A stretch of 64,000 nt of DNA, taken from positions 930,001-994,000 of the forward strand of contig NVQB01000001.1 in assembly GCA_002319075.1 (NCBI GenBank), given 5' to 3'. Made by a program: the position numbers and the translations under genes. The stretch comes from Sphingobacteriaceae bacterium. Lineage in GTDB: Bacteria > Bacteroidota > Bacteroidia > B-17B0 > Aurantibacillaceae. Below, piece by piece: positions 54,386 to 63,186 of the stretch; position 1 is the first letter of the stretch; every line of letters begins with the position of its first letter. The notes below the pieces were generated by a model, which saw only the letters and a program-made list of their open reading frames with translations, ran no database searches and was not told where the DNA came from.

Positions 54386-54746
54386 GTACTCCATCATTCG
54401 TGTTTTGCCAGTTGTTGAACGCGAAGAGTTTGTAAATGTTGGAATAGTTTTGTTTTGTAAAAAAGCGAAATTTATTAAAGTCTACTTTACACTAAACGAA
54501 GACAAGCTTCATTCTTTTTCTAAAGACCTGGATATTGCGCAGGTGAAACTGAATTTAGAATCTTTTGAAAAAATTGCCTGCGCCGATAAAAATGGCGGAC
54601 CTATATCAAAGATGGAACTACCAGATCGTTTCCGCTGGTTAACAGCCGTGCGCAGTTCCGTTATTCAAACTTCACGCCCTCACCCGGGTTTGTGCGATGA
54701 TCTTGAAAAAACAGCGAAACGTTTGTTTGAGGAAATGGTTCTATAA
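54363..54746 (+). CDS. DUF3037 protein, partner of the HipA-like kinase
   Basis: A 127-residue protein starting inside the kinase gene (23-base overlap). LYEYSIIRVLPVVEREEFVNVGIVLFCKK (residues 5-33) and PDRFRWLTAVRSSVIQTSRPHPG near 83 are the family signatures. Function unknown. The overlap and the fixed association argue that both proteins act in one complex or pathway. Confidence 0.8.
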   Translation: MQEKHLYEYSIIRVLPVVEREEFVNVGIVLFCKKAKFIKVYFTLNEDKLHSFSKDLDIAQVKLNLESFEKIACADKNGGPISKMELPDRFRWLTAVRSSVIQTSRPHPGLCDDLEKTAKRLFEEMVL

Positions 54747-54868
54747 AACTGGTTTGTCGCAATTCACCTCTGAATTGTCGCTGCCGATAGTTTAGTTTTT
54801 AAAATCCTGACTTAACTTTGCTGAATAAAAATAAAAATTTTAAAAACTCATTTCTTAAAACTGAAATC

Positions 54869-55294
54869 ATGGCCGACTCAAAAAATCAGTTAATTACAGT
54901 TGCAACTACTGTTAACGCACCTATTGACAAAGTATGGAACTACTGGACAGAACCTCAACACATCCTCCACTGGAATAATGCCTCGCCAGACTGGCACACC
55001 CCAAAATCAGAAAATGATTTGCGGGAAGGTGGAAAATTTTCAAGTACTATGGCAGCCAGAGATGGCAGCATGAGTTTTGATTTTGGTGGCACTTACACAA
55101 AAGTTGAATTACATAAAAAAATCGAATACACTTTAGAGGATGATCGTAAAGTGAAGATCAATTTTACCGAAGAAGGACAAAGCACTAAGATAGTTGAAGA
55201 TTTTGAAGCCGAAAATCAAAACTCAATAGAGCTGCAAAAAAGTGGGTGGCAAGCCATCATAGATAACTTTAAAAAATATACCGAAGAGAATTAA
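54869..55294 (+). CDS. SRPBCC (AHSA1/START-like) family protein
   Basis: A 141-residue protein counted from the ATG at 54869 (MADSKNQLITVATTVNAPID). The hydrophobic-pocket fold is marked by VNAPIDKVWNYWTEPQHILHWNNASPDWHT and the C-terminal helix QKSGWQAIIDNFKKYTE. Such proteins bind small hydrophobic ligands; this branch is often called an activator of HSP90-like protein without proof. TAACTTTG (54813-54820) is a possible -7 element. It is followed by a terminator. Confidence 0.85.
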   Translation: MADSKNQLITVATTVNAPIDKVWNYWTEPQHILHWNNASPDWHTPKSENDLREGGKFSSTMAARDGSMSFDFGGTYTKVELHKKIEYTLEDDRKVKINFTEEGQSTKIVEDFEAENQNSIELQKSGWQAIIDNFKKYTEEN

Positions 55295-55315
55295 TATTTT
55301 TTTAGATGAACTATT

Positions 55316-55346
55316 AAAGTCAGGGTTATTACTCTGACTTTTTTTG
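55316..55346 (+). terminator. Intrinsic terminator after the SRPBCC gene
   Basis: AAAGTCAG / CTGACTTT stem with a 10-base loop, followed by a T-run. Confidence 0.8.
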
Positions 55347-55446
55347 TTTAACCTCTTTTAAACACAAGTGTTTTTCGCCATTTGTGGCACGCTATTTTGT
55401 ATACATCTGTAACACTACTTTTTTATAAAATTAAAAACAAAGAACT

Positions 55447-55983
55447 ATGGACAGTATTAACAAAGAACAACCCGAAGACAATTACAAAGATTTGCATGGG
55501 GAAGAAGCCACCCAAAAAATAAAAGAACTGGTGAATAAGGCCAATGTTTGCTTTTTTTGCAGCGATATTACCACCGGAAAAGATTTTGAAACAAGGCCCA
55601 TGTCAGTGCAACAATTAGATGATGCGGGCAACCTGTGGTTTCTAAGTGCTCATGACAGTCACAAAAACAAAGAAATAAAATCGGATGATTCGGTTCAGTT
55701 ATTGTTTCAGGGATCGTCGTATTCAGATTTTCTGACTCTTTATGGCAAAGCAACCATTAGCAAAGACAAAGAAAAAATTAAAGAGCTCTGGCAACCCATT
55801 TTAAAAACATGGTTTACTGAAGGAGTAGATGATCCAAGAATTACAGTAATTAAAGTAGAACCAGAAAAAGGATATTACTGGGATACCAAACATAACATGG
55901 CTGTAGGCATGATTAAACGTATAACCGGCGCCATTATTGGAAAAACACTGGACGATTCTATAGAAGGAAAAATTAAAGCGTAA
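55447..55983 (+). CDS. Pyridoxamine-phosphate-oxidase-like general stress protein
   Basis: A 178-residue split-barrel flavin-binding protein of the general stress protein 26 type. ETRPMSVQQLDDAGNLWFLSAHDSHKNKEI (near 43-72) and VQLLFQGSSYSDFLTLYGKATI (near 80) are the FMN-binding segments; RITVIKVEPEKGYYWD near 132 completes the barrel. Family members bind FMN or F420; redox substrate unknown. Confidence 0.85.
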   Translation: MDSINKEQPEDNYKDLHGEEATQKIKELVNKANVCFFCSDITTGKDFETRPMSVQQLDDAGNLWFLSAHDSHKNKEIKSDDSVQLLFQGSSYSDFLTLYGKATISKDKEKIKELWQPILKTWFTEGVDDPRITVIKVEPEKGYYWDTKHNMAVGMIKRITGAIIGKTLDDSIEGKIKA

Positions 55984-56486
55984 AAAAAACACCCGGTAAT
56001 TTACAACCAGCTTATAAACGAACTGCTGCGTACTTGTTTTAATTTTTATAACATCACTAAGGACTGCAAGGTTATAAACAAAGAAATGGGACTGGGAGAA
56101 GAAACTAACAGGAATCTTCTTTCCAGCTCTCCTCTGCTTGCATCAGGAAGTTGAAATGCTAAGGTTTGTTCTGCACTTCCCCGATGTATTAATGGTAGAA
56201 AAAAAATGTCCTGTAGAAGGATTAGAAAAAATAACAATCCCTTAAGTCCCGCCACCTAATTCCTCCCCCATTGCTGAAGGGTAACACTACCCGTGTTTTG
56301 GTGCTCGCCACACAAGTAACTGTTGCTAATAAAAAATAACACACACCAATTTTAAGAAAGCGTGAGATGAAAGTCCTGCCATTTTGAATATCGGGGAAAA
56401 AATAACTCACATTCCTATGCTTTTTTATAGGATTTAAAGAAAACAATCTGGTATAAAAATAGTAGTACTGTAGCGCATACTTTTAT
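55984..56486. other. Intergenic region without supported gene
   Basis: 503 bases. Short minus-strand frames exist (56046-56255, 56222-56446) but look like chance. Near 56235-56310 there is a locally C-rich stretch with a GGGTA / TACCC hairpin (56279-56292), unlike the A/T-rich surroundings; it may be a worn intergenic repeat. Confidence 0.35.
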
Positions 56487-56738
56487 ATGGACAAAAACTA
56501 CTTCTTATCACTTAGTAAAATTCAGAAAATAGATTTCATCTGGAATTACGGTGAAGTTATTACCGAACTGCAGACCTCTACATTTTACAAATCACTTTTC
56601 GTTTTACATGATTTTTTTGTAGAAATAAGACTTAGCAAACATAGTGATGAGATCACTTCTATCTCTGTTCTTGAAAATACAGATAATCTTTACACTTATG
56701 TGAAAGGAATTGACCTGAACATTCTACAACTGGGTTAA
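56487..56738 (+). CDS. Small hypothetical protein, paralogue of the one at 60695
   Basis: An 83-residue acidic protein. Its second half (SLFVLHDFFVEIRLSKHSDE, ITSISVLENTDNLYTYVKGI) aligns without gaps with TLFSYHNYFIEVVVEYESNE, LIEIIAFENGERLDKYLDQF of the protein at 60695-60952. Conservation between two separate loci supports both as genes. Function unknown. Confidence 0.65.
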   Translation: MDKNYFLSLSKIQKIDFIWNYGEVITELQTSTFYKSLFVLHDFFVEIRLSKHSDEITSISVLENTDNLYTYVKGIDLNILQLG

Positions 56739-56918
56739 AATCCACTAAACTAGCCAAACGTCGGAAAAACGCGTATAACTCAGGGTTTTACCTGATCTTA
56801 CGAAAAAAAACTTCTTCTCTTTAATTTTTTCTATTGGTTTCTCATCGAAACACCGTTTGTTTTTGTCTAATTTTTAATCTTTAATTAAAATCAAATTGTA
56901 TTTTTGGCTTCGTTAAAT

Positions 56919-57344
56919 ATGGCTGGAAAAATCTTTAAAATAATCATTGTAGACGACGATCTTGACGATCATTATTTAATTAAGGATGCTTTTAAACAAT
57001 TAAGATATCCCTTTGAGATCATTGCAGCATATAATGGATTAGAGCTTCTCGAATATTTTGAGGCTCACGCAAACCAGGGCACCAAAGAATACATCGATTT
57101 TATTGTGATGGATATTAATATGCCCACCATGAACGGTATTACCGCACTAACACGCGTGAAACAGAATGAATGCCTGAAAACTATCCCGGTATTTATGTTA
57201 TCCACTACACGCGAGGATTCAGCGTACAAAGAATGTATGAAAATGGGCGCCGTAGATTTTTATACAAAACCAAACAACAGCGCCGATCTTAAAAAAATTC
57301 TTATTGATATGTTTGAAAAAGTTTCCGTGATAAGCGGATTTTAA
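56919..57344 (+). CDS. Single-domain response regulator
   Basis: A 141-residue receiver from the ATG at 56919; a TATTTTTG promoter element (56899-56906) covers the upstream TTG. Acidic pocket VDDDLDDHYLIKDAF near 11, phospho-Asp in VMDINMPTMNG near 65, Thr/Ser in LSTTRED, Lys in FYTKPNNS near 118. No output domain. Its stop overlaps that of the DNA ligase D gene on the other strand. Confidence 0.87.
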   Translation: MAGKIFKIIIVDDDLDDHYLIKDAFKQLRYPFEIIAAYNGLELLEYFEAHANQGTKEYIDFIVMDINMPTMNGITALTRVKQNECLKTIPVFMLSTTREDSAYKECMKMGAVDFYTKPNNSADLKKILIDMFEKVSVISGF

Positions 57345-60112
57345 AATTTTTCCAAAACTTTTTTAAGATTAATTCCTTTTCCTAGTACCGGTTTAAAAAT
57401 GTCGCCCACCTCCTTTATGCGGTCTAAAGCGTTGTGTATGGTAAAATCGCGCATCTTCAGGCCTTTTTTAACTTCATCCCAATGTAAAGGCATGGAGACT
57501 GTCGCTTCCGGTTTTGGTCTCACAGAATAAGGAGCCGATATGGTGGCTTGTGCACGGTTCTGTAAAAAATCAATATACATTTTTCCACCTCTGCCTTTCA
57601 CAGCACGTTCAATACTGGTAAAACCTGGAATTTGCTCATGTACGAGTTTCGCAATGAGTCTTGCAAATTCTTTTGATTGCTCATAAGTATATTTTGCTCC
57701 CATTGGAATGTAAATGTGTATTCCTGTGGAACCACTTGTTTTAGGATAACAGGGCACTTCTATACTATCCAAAAGTTCTTTAGTAACCTGAGCTGCTTTT
57801 ATAACTTGCTCGAAGGTAGTTTTACCAGGATCTAAATCAATCACACACCAATCGGGAAAGTCTTCGCTTTCAACGCGACTATGCCAGGGGTTCATTTCAA
57901 TACATCCTAAAGATGCCATGTACAAAAGACTGGCATCGTCTTTTGCCACCAAATAGTTCCTATCGCGATCATCTGCGTCGCTGTGATACAAAAATGTATC
58001 AATCCAGTCGGGAGCTTTCCCGGTAATATCTTTAAAATAAAAACTTTGTCCTGTAATCCCATCGGGGTGACGATTCATAGACTGCGGACGATTTTTAAGA
58101 TAGGGCAAGATATAAGGCGCTACCTGGTAATAATAATTCAGGAGATCGCGTTTGGTAATTTTTTCTTTGGGCCAGTAGATTTTATTCAGGTTTGTAAATT
58201 TTAGCTCGTGGCCATTAATTTCGCGAACCTGTGTTTCATCCGTGGGATTTAAAAATGTTTTACGATCACTTTTTCCAGTGGGTACTACCATTTTTTTTGC
58301 GGCTTCCGCTTTACTTTCTTTTACTGCTTTAGATACCGGTTTTTCATTCTCGCGAATAACATCTGTAGCTTTTTTATCTATTCGCATCCCTTCAAACGAA
58401 GGATGACGCATAACGCCATCGCTGGTCATCTCTGTAAAGCTTACTTCGCAAACCAATTGTGGCTTTAACCATGTTGCTGTGGCGTGCGGCGGATCTGGAC
58501 GAAAGCGCGATGGTTTATTTATATCAGGTAATTCTGTAAATGGAGATTTTTTTATGATCAGTGATTTGAATTTTTTTAATAGGTCCTTTTGCATTTCCTG
58601 GCTAAAGCCTGTACCGATCTTTCCGGTGTAAACCAATTCTTTTCCATCAAAAACGCCAACTAAAAGCGAACTGAATAATTTAGAACTCTCGTCATTTTTC
58701 GTGTAGCCTCCAATCACCATTTCCTGGCGTTTATTAGCTTTTATTTTTAGCCAGTTATTTGTGCGATCTCCCTCCTGGTAGGGCGAGTCTGCCTTTTTTG
58801 CAATAATGCCTTCCAGCCCGATCTCTTTTGCCGCCTCAAAAAATTCTTTGCCTGATTCTTCGAAAGCCTGACTTAGTCTAATAATTCCACCTTTTGGAAT
58901 TATAGATTCAAGAATAGCTCTTCTTTCCCGCAAGCTTAATCCCGTTACATCTTTTCCTTCCAGCCACAGGATATCGAATACATGGTAATATAAATCTCCG
59001 TCGGCTTCGCTCCTCCAATTTTGTAAAGCACCAAAATTTGAAATACCGTTTTCTTCGCTTACTACTACTTCACCGTCAACAATGGCATTGATCTTCCATT
59101 TTTTTAGTGCTTCCAGTACAGGATAAAATTTTTCGTTAAAAGATTTGTCGTTGCGGGATTTCAGTTCAACGTGCGTTTTGTTCTTGAATGCAACCGCCCT
59201 GTAGCCATCCCACTTCACTTCATAAAGCCAACCCTCATCATCAAAGGGCTGATCTACGAGAGTGGCTAACATGGGTTTTATTATTTTTTTAAATGGTCCT
59301 TTAGGGGCCTGGTTTAAAATTTCTTTTGCATTTAAATTAGGTGTAGCCTTTTTTTTTACCACTTTGGATGCACTACTTTTTGATACGACAGGCTCTTTTT
59401 TTATAGCGGGCTTATTCTTTTTTTCGGCTTTATTCTTTGCAGAGGCCGCTTGTATTTCGCTGCGTTTATTTAAGGTTTTCTCTTTTTTACTGACAGTCTT
59501 TGCTTCCTTCACACGCGTGGCACCGTAAAAATTAGCGGTGGTTTTTTCCACCTGTGCTAAAGTCTTTTTTGAGATAACGGATTTATCTTTTAAGGTGATA
59601 TCATTGGTAGAAACATATTTATCTCTCACCTTAAAAAGAAGCCACTGATTCTCTCCACGCCCATGTGTTTTAATAAGTGCGTATTCTCCTTTTACTTTTT
59701 TTCCTTTAAGAATAAAATGCAGTTTTCCTTTGCGAATACCTGCTCTCAAATAGGTGTCTTGTTCCTTTTTTGTTTTGCCTGCTTCTTCTGCAGGCTCATA
59801 AAATCCTTCGTCCCACACAATAACGGTCCCGGCCCCGTAGCCGCTCGGAATAATTCCTTCAAAATTTCTATAGTCGTAGGGATGGTCTTCCACCATCATG
59901 GCGAGACGCTTGATTGCAGGGTCTGTGGAAGGGCCTTTTGGAACTGCCCAGCTTTTTAATACACCCTCCATTTCGAGACGAAAATCGTAATGCAAATGAG
60001 ATGCGTCATGTTTCTGAATGACAAACCTGAATTTTTCGCTATCGGGTTTACCTCCTGTTGGTTCGGGAGACTCTTTAAAATTTCTTTTTGCTTTATAGGA
60101 TGCTAATGCCAT
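57341..60112 (-). CDS. ligD: DNA ligase D (NHEJ ligase/polymerase/phosphoesterase)
   Basis: A 923-residue three-domain repair enzyme. Residues 1-165: 3'-phosphoesterase (RFVIQKHDASHLHYDFRLEM). Residues 175-270: Lys/Ala/Ser-rich linker. Residues 280-590: ATP-dependent ligase with adenylated Lys300 in YEVKWDGYRAVAF, and PHATATWLKPQLVCEVSFTE at its end. Residues 640-915: primase-type polymerase with CVIDLDPGKTTFEQVIKAA (metal-binding Asp residues) and TSGSTGIHIYIPM. In other bacteria it works with Ku at double-strand breaks. No Ku gene lies in this window. Confidence 0.94.
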   Translation of the reverse strand: MALASYKAKRNFKESPEPTGGKPDSEKFRFVIQKHDASHLHYDFRLEMEGVLKSWAVPKGPSTDPAIKRLAMMVEDHPYDYRNFEGIIPSGYGAGTVIVWDEGFYEPAEEAGKTKKEQDTYLRAGIRKGKLHFILKGKKVKGEYALIKTHGRGENQWLLFKVRDKYVSTNDITLKDKSVISKKTLAQVEKTTANFYGATRVKEAKTVSKKEKTLNKRSEIQAASAKNKAEKKNKPAIKKEPVVSKSSASKVVKKKATPNLNAKEILNQAPKGPFKKIIKPMLATLVDQPFDDEGWLYEVKWDGYRAVAFKNKTHVELKSRNDKSFNEKFYPVLEALKKWKINAIVDGEVVVSEENGISNFGALQNWRSEADGDLYYHVFDILWLEGKDVTGLSLRERRAILESIIPKGGIIRLSQAFEESGKEFFEAAKEIGLEGIIAKKADSPYQEGDRTNNWLKIKANKRQEMVIGGYTKNDESSKLFSSLLVGVFDGKELVYTGKIGTGFSQEMQKDLLKKFKSLIIKKSPFTELPDINKPSRFRPDPPHATATWLKPQLVCEVSFTEMTSDGVMRHPSFEGMRIDKKATDVIRENEKPVSKAVKESKAEAAKKMVVPTGKSDRKTFLNPTDETQVREINGHELKFTNLNKIYWPKEKITKRDLLNYYYQVAPYILPYLKNRPQSMNRHPDGITGQSFYFKDITGKAPDWIDTFLYHSDADDRDRNYLVAKDDASLLYMASLGCIEMNPWHSRVESEDFPDWCVIDLDPGKTTFEQVIKAAQVTKELLDSIEVPCYPKTSGSTGIHIYIPMGAKYTYEQSKEFARLIAKLVHEQIPGFTSIERAVKGRGGKMYIDFLQNRAQATISAPYSVRPKPEATVSMPLHWDEVKKGLKMRDFTIHNALDRIKEVGDIFKPVLGKGINLKKVLEKF

Positions 60113-60168
60113 AGTATTGAATTTTGTCGGCTCGGGAGTCTATCAACAGAGGCAAAAGAGGGGCCAGA

Positions 60169-60522
60169 TCAGGATACGTTGGAAGTTTTTTTCACGTTCA
60201 TAATGTCTAAGATTTTATAGGTGCTCAGGAAATAATCTATCTCTTCGCTGAGTTTTTTACCTGAGACTTCATTATCAATAGGATCAAAAAAACAAAACAC
60301 ATCAAAATCGCTGTCGTCACTTTGCTTTGCAACGGCTTCCACAGAGTATATCAGACATTTTCGTTTCGACCCTTTGTGTTCCGCCTCTTTCTCAATCAGA
60401 TCTTTTGCCAGGGCATTTGCTTTTAATTCTGCGTCTTGCTTTTTCATAGACTGTAAATGTAATAGGATAATATCTTTTGTCTTGCTATTGAACATAGCAA
60501 AACTTGTGCTGTAGCTTAACAT
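60169..60522 (-). CDS. Hypothetical protein
   Basis: A 117-residue soluble protein with mixed charge. SDDSDFDVFCFFDPIDNEVSGKKLSEEI is followed by a helical end. No family recognised. The Met at residue 10 (60495) is an alternative start. Same direction as ligD and 56 bases upstream of it, so possibly co-transcribed. Confidence 0.55.
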   Translation of the reverse strand: MLSYSTSFAMFNSKTKDIILLHLQSMKKQDAELKANALAKDLIEKEAEHKGSKRKCLIYSVEAVAKQSDDSDFDVFCFFDPIDNEVSGKKLSEEIDYFLSTYKILDIMNVKKTSNVS

Positions 60523-60694
60523 CGACTAAAATAAGTTAATAGCACAAATTAGTCCTCATGCTATGTCTCATTGCTTCAAAACGAGTAATATTATTCCCAT
60601 CCTTGTTTTTTGTGTATGTATTGATTGACAGGCATTTGGGTAATAGAATAACAAAACCTGACAGAGTTGGCATTCCTTTTGAAACTTTCATACT

Positions 60695-60952
60695 ATGAGA
60701 TTAGAATACACTATACATGAATACAATACAATGGCACTCCGTCAAAAAGCCAGTATTCTTGAAAATGATGCTATCTTTCTTGATCATGATCTTAGTGTTG
60801 GCATTATTCACACTTTATTTTCTTACCACAATTATTTTATTGAAGTGGTGGTCGAGTATGAATCCAATGAACTGATAGAAATTATAGCATTTGAAAACGG
60901 AGAGAGATTAGACAAATACCTGGATCAGTTTCAATTAGCAGAACTTTTGTAA
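60695..60952 (+). CDS. Small hypothetical protein, paralogue of the one at 56487
   Basis: An 85-residue acidic protein, no signal or membrane segment. The alignable core is TLFSYHNYFIEVVVEYESNE onward. It lies on the far side of ligD from its paralogue. Function unknown. Confidence 0.65.
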   Translation: MRLEYTIHEYNTMALRQKASILENDAIFLDHDLSVGIIHTLFSYHNYFIEVVVEYESNELIEIIAFENGERLDKYLDQFQLAELL

Positions 60953-61150
60953 CCGAGAAAAGCTGCACAGGACTGTTGACAAATTCCACACTATAGCTAC
61001 TATTGCGGCATAAATTCTATAAAAAACCCGATCTGCGGTGTATATAACAACGGTATTGGATTTGAACCGTTAGAGTATCTCTGCTTAAATGAAAGAGCCG
61101 CTTCATTTATTTTAAAACAGGCATGAACTATTAATCTAAAAAAAACAAAA

Positions 61151-61630
61151 ATGAAAAAGAACCATCTATTCTTAGCTTTATGCTTAGCCTCGTCAGCCGC
61201 GTTATTATCTTTTACAAGATCAAACGAAACTTCTGTTACAACCAATGGTAACACGCACAGTACAACCAAATCAACTCAGTCAACCGCTTCGACAAGCACC
61301 ACTGACGGCATGGGAACTACCGGCACTACCAACAGTACAAATAGTACTTCAAGTACTAATACAACAAGAAGCACATCCAGCACCAATACAACTATGGGTA
61401 CATCAAGTACTTCCGGTACATCAAGTACTTCCGGTACATCAAGCACAAATACCACCATGGGCACTTCAAGTACGTCGGGTACGTCAAGCACATCAAGTAC
61501 ATCAGGTACATCCAGCACCAATACAACTTATGGAACTTCCGGAACTTCAAGCACCAACACTACAATGGGCGGAACTACAGGCAGTACCGGTACAACCGGC
61601 AGCACTTCCGGAACTTCAACAACAATGTAA
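61151..61630 (+). CDS. Exported Ser/Thr/Gly low-complexity repeat protein
   Basis: A 159-residue protein with a signal-like N-terminus (MKKNHLFLALCLASSAALLS). From residue 25 on it is almost only Thr, Ser, Gly and Asn, in repeats such as GTSSTS and STNTTMG. The DNA repeats too (GTACATCAAGTACTTCC units), so its length may vary between strains. The absence of hydrophobic residues predicts an unstructured, perhaps surface-exposed or glycosylated chain. It has its own terminator. Confidence 0.7.
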   Translation: MKKNHLFLALCLASSAALLSFTRSNETSVTTNGNTHSTTKSTQSTASTSTTDGMGTTGTTNSTNSTSSTNTTRSTSSTNTTMGTSSTSGTSSTSGTSSTNTTMGTSSTSGTSSTSSTSGTSSTNTTYGTSGTSSTNTTMGGTTGSTGTTGSTSGTSTTM

Positions 61631-61641
61631 TAACTAAAATT

Positions 61642-61674
61642 AAAAGACCGTCTTTCTAAGATGGTCTTTTTTAT
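61642..61674 (+). terminator. Intrinsic terminator after the repeat protein
   Basis: AAAAGACCGTCTT / AAGATGGTCTTTT stem (one G-T pair) with a 3-base loop, followed by T's. Confidence 0.85.
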
Positions 61675-61728
61675 TTTTTACGAAATTGCAAAGTTGCGGC
61701 AACACTCCTAAAAGTTTGCAAAACTATT

Positions 61729-63186
61729 ATGAAATATCTTTCCTTTGATCTGAGAGCTCTGGCACTGATGCGCATTTGCGTAGCGGTTGTTATACTTTTA
61801 GACTTAAGCGTAAGAATAACTGACCTGGAGGCGTTTTACGCTAATTCAGGAGTTGTACCTCTCAATTTATTATTTGAAAAAGGATGGAATGATTATTTTA
61901 TATCCATTCACACTATGAGTGGGCTCTGGCAAGTTCAGCTTTTTCTGTTTTTAACTGCCTACCTTTTTGCTTTTCTTTTATTTATAGGTTACCGTACGCG
62001 TTTGTTTACCTTTCTTTCGTGGTTTATGTTATTGTCGTTGCATAATCGCAATGGATTTATATTACAGGGAGGAGACGATCTTTTACGCATGATTTTATTT
62101 TGGGCGATGTTTATTCCCTGGGGAGCACGCTATTCCTGCGACGCCTTGCTCGACAAAAAGCAGCACTTTAGTGAACCTACTATATATTCAGTGGCGGTGT
62201 TCGCTTATCTTTTGCAAATTTGTTATATCTACACAGGGTCGGCTTTATTAAAAGGTCCGGAATGGGATCATGATTTTACCGCCATGTATTATGTATACGG
62301 ACTCGACCAGGTAAATTACCCAATTACCAACTCCTTATTTTATTATCCCGAGCTTCTTAAAAAGCTTACCATGCTCGCCTATTATTTTGAACTCCTTACC
62401 CCGCTCCTCTTTTTTATTCCCCTCAAACATCAATGGTTCAGGCTAACCGGAGTTTTATTCGTTGTGATTTTTCATTTGTGGAACAGCCTTACTTTATATA
62501 TAGGGATGTTTCCTTTAATAGGAATGACAACCTGCCTGGGCATTCTCCCTTCTATTACCATGGATTGGTTTGACAAACGGACTTCAAAACTAAAAACACT
62601 AATTTCCGCATCTTTTTTAGCGCTCTCGAATTTCCTGGAACACTTGATTCGCTGGAAAAAACCTACTTATGCAAGATCATCCTTTTTTGAAAATGCAAAA
62701 ACAGCTACCCTTGTTTTTTTAACCTTATTCATCTTCGACTGGAACTTTAGTAATTTATCTTTTATAAAAAGTAAACTTTCTAATGAATTGAGATTTATTG
62801 GATATAGTTTACGTCTTGATCAAAACTGGGGAATGTTTGCTCCGGGCGTTTTTAAAGATGATGGCTGGTTTATTCTTGAAGGTAAAACAGATAAAAATAA
62901 GATTATCGATTTGTGGCAAGATGGAAAAGGTGTTACGTATAAAAAGCCGCCAACTATTTCTGGCATGTTTAGAAATGACCGCTGGCGAAAATATTCTGAA
63001 AACCTCATCTTCACTTCCCATAATTATCTAAGAGGTTATTTTTGTAATTATTCGCGCCGCGTTTGGAACGAAAAACACCCAGATCAAAAACTGAAGTCAC
63101 TAAAAATAATTTATATGGGCGAATTCACCCAGCCAGATTACAAATACGTAAGTCCGGTAAAAAATATTTTGTGGGAATGCAATTAG
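61729..63186 (+). CDS. HTTM-domain membrane protein
   Basis: A 485-residue integral membrane protein. The N-terminal 300 residues carry the HTTM (horizontally transferred transmembrane) domain related to vitamin-K-dependent gamma-carboxylase: FDLRALALMRICVAVVILLDL at the start, GYRTRLFTFLSWFMLLSLHNRN near 86 and several further helices. The soluble end contains LRLDQNWGMFAPGVFKDDGW. Biochemical role in bacteria unknown. Its stop codon overlaps that of the MscS gene on the opposite strand. Confidence 0.85.
   Translation: MKYLSFDLRALALMRICVAVVILLDLSVRITDLEAFYANSGVVPLNLLFEKGWNDYFISIHTMSGLWQVQLFLFLTAYLFAFLLFIGYRTRLFTFLSWFMLLSLHNRNGFILQGGDDLLRMILFWAMFIPWGARYSCDALLDKKQHFSEPTIYSVAVFAYLLQICYIYTGSALLKGPEWDHDFTAMYYVYGLDQVNYPITNSLFYYPELLKKLTMLAYYFELLTPLLFFIPLKHQWFRLTGVLFVVIFHLWNSLTLYIGMFPLIGMTTCLGILPSITMDWFDKRTSKLKTLISASFLALSNFLEHLIRWKKPTYARSSFFENAKTATLVFLTLFIFDWNFSNLSFIKSKLSNELRFIGYSLRLDQNWGMFAPGVFKDDGWFILEGKTDKNKIIDLWQDGKGVTYKKPPTISGMFRNDRWRKYSENLIFTSHNYLRGYFCNYSRRVWNEKHPDQKLKSLKIIYMGEFTQPDYKYVSPVKNILWECN

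Noticed and set aside
56046-56446. Two minus-strand frames of 69 and 74 codons
   Set aside because: They overlap each other, have no promoter or recognisable domain, and cross a region that looks non-coding.
61050-61090. tRNA T-loop-like word GGTTCAAATCC on the minus strand
   Set aside because: The flanking bases do not form a T stem, and no acceptor or anticodon arm is present.
61245-61637. Gln/Pro/Val-rich plus frame and Val/Asp-rich minus frame in the Ser/Thr repeat gene
   Set aside because: These are alternative frames of the same DNA repeat; only the chosen frame has a signal peptide.
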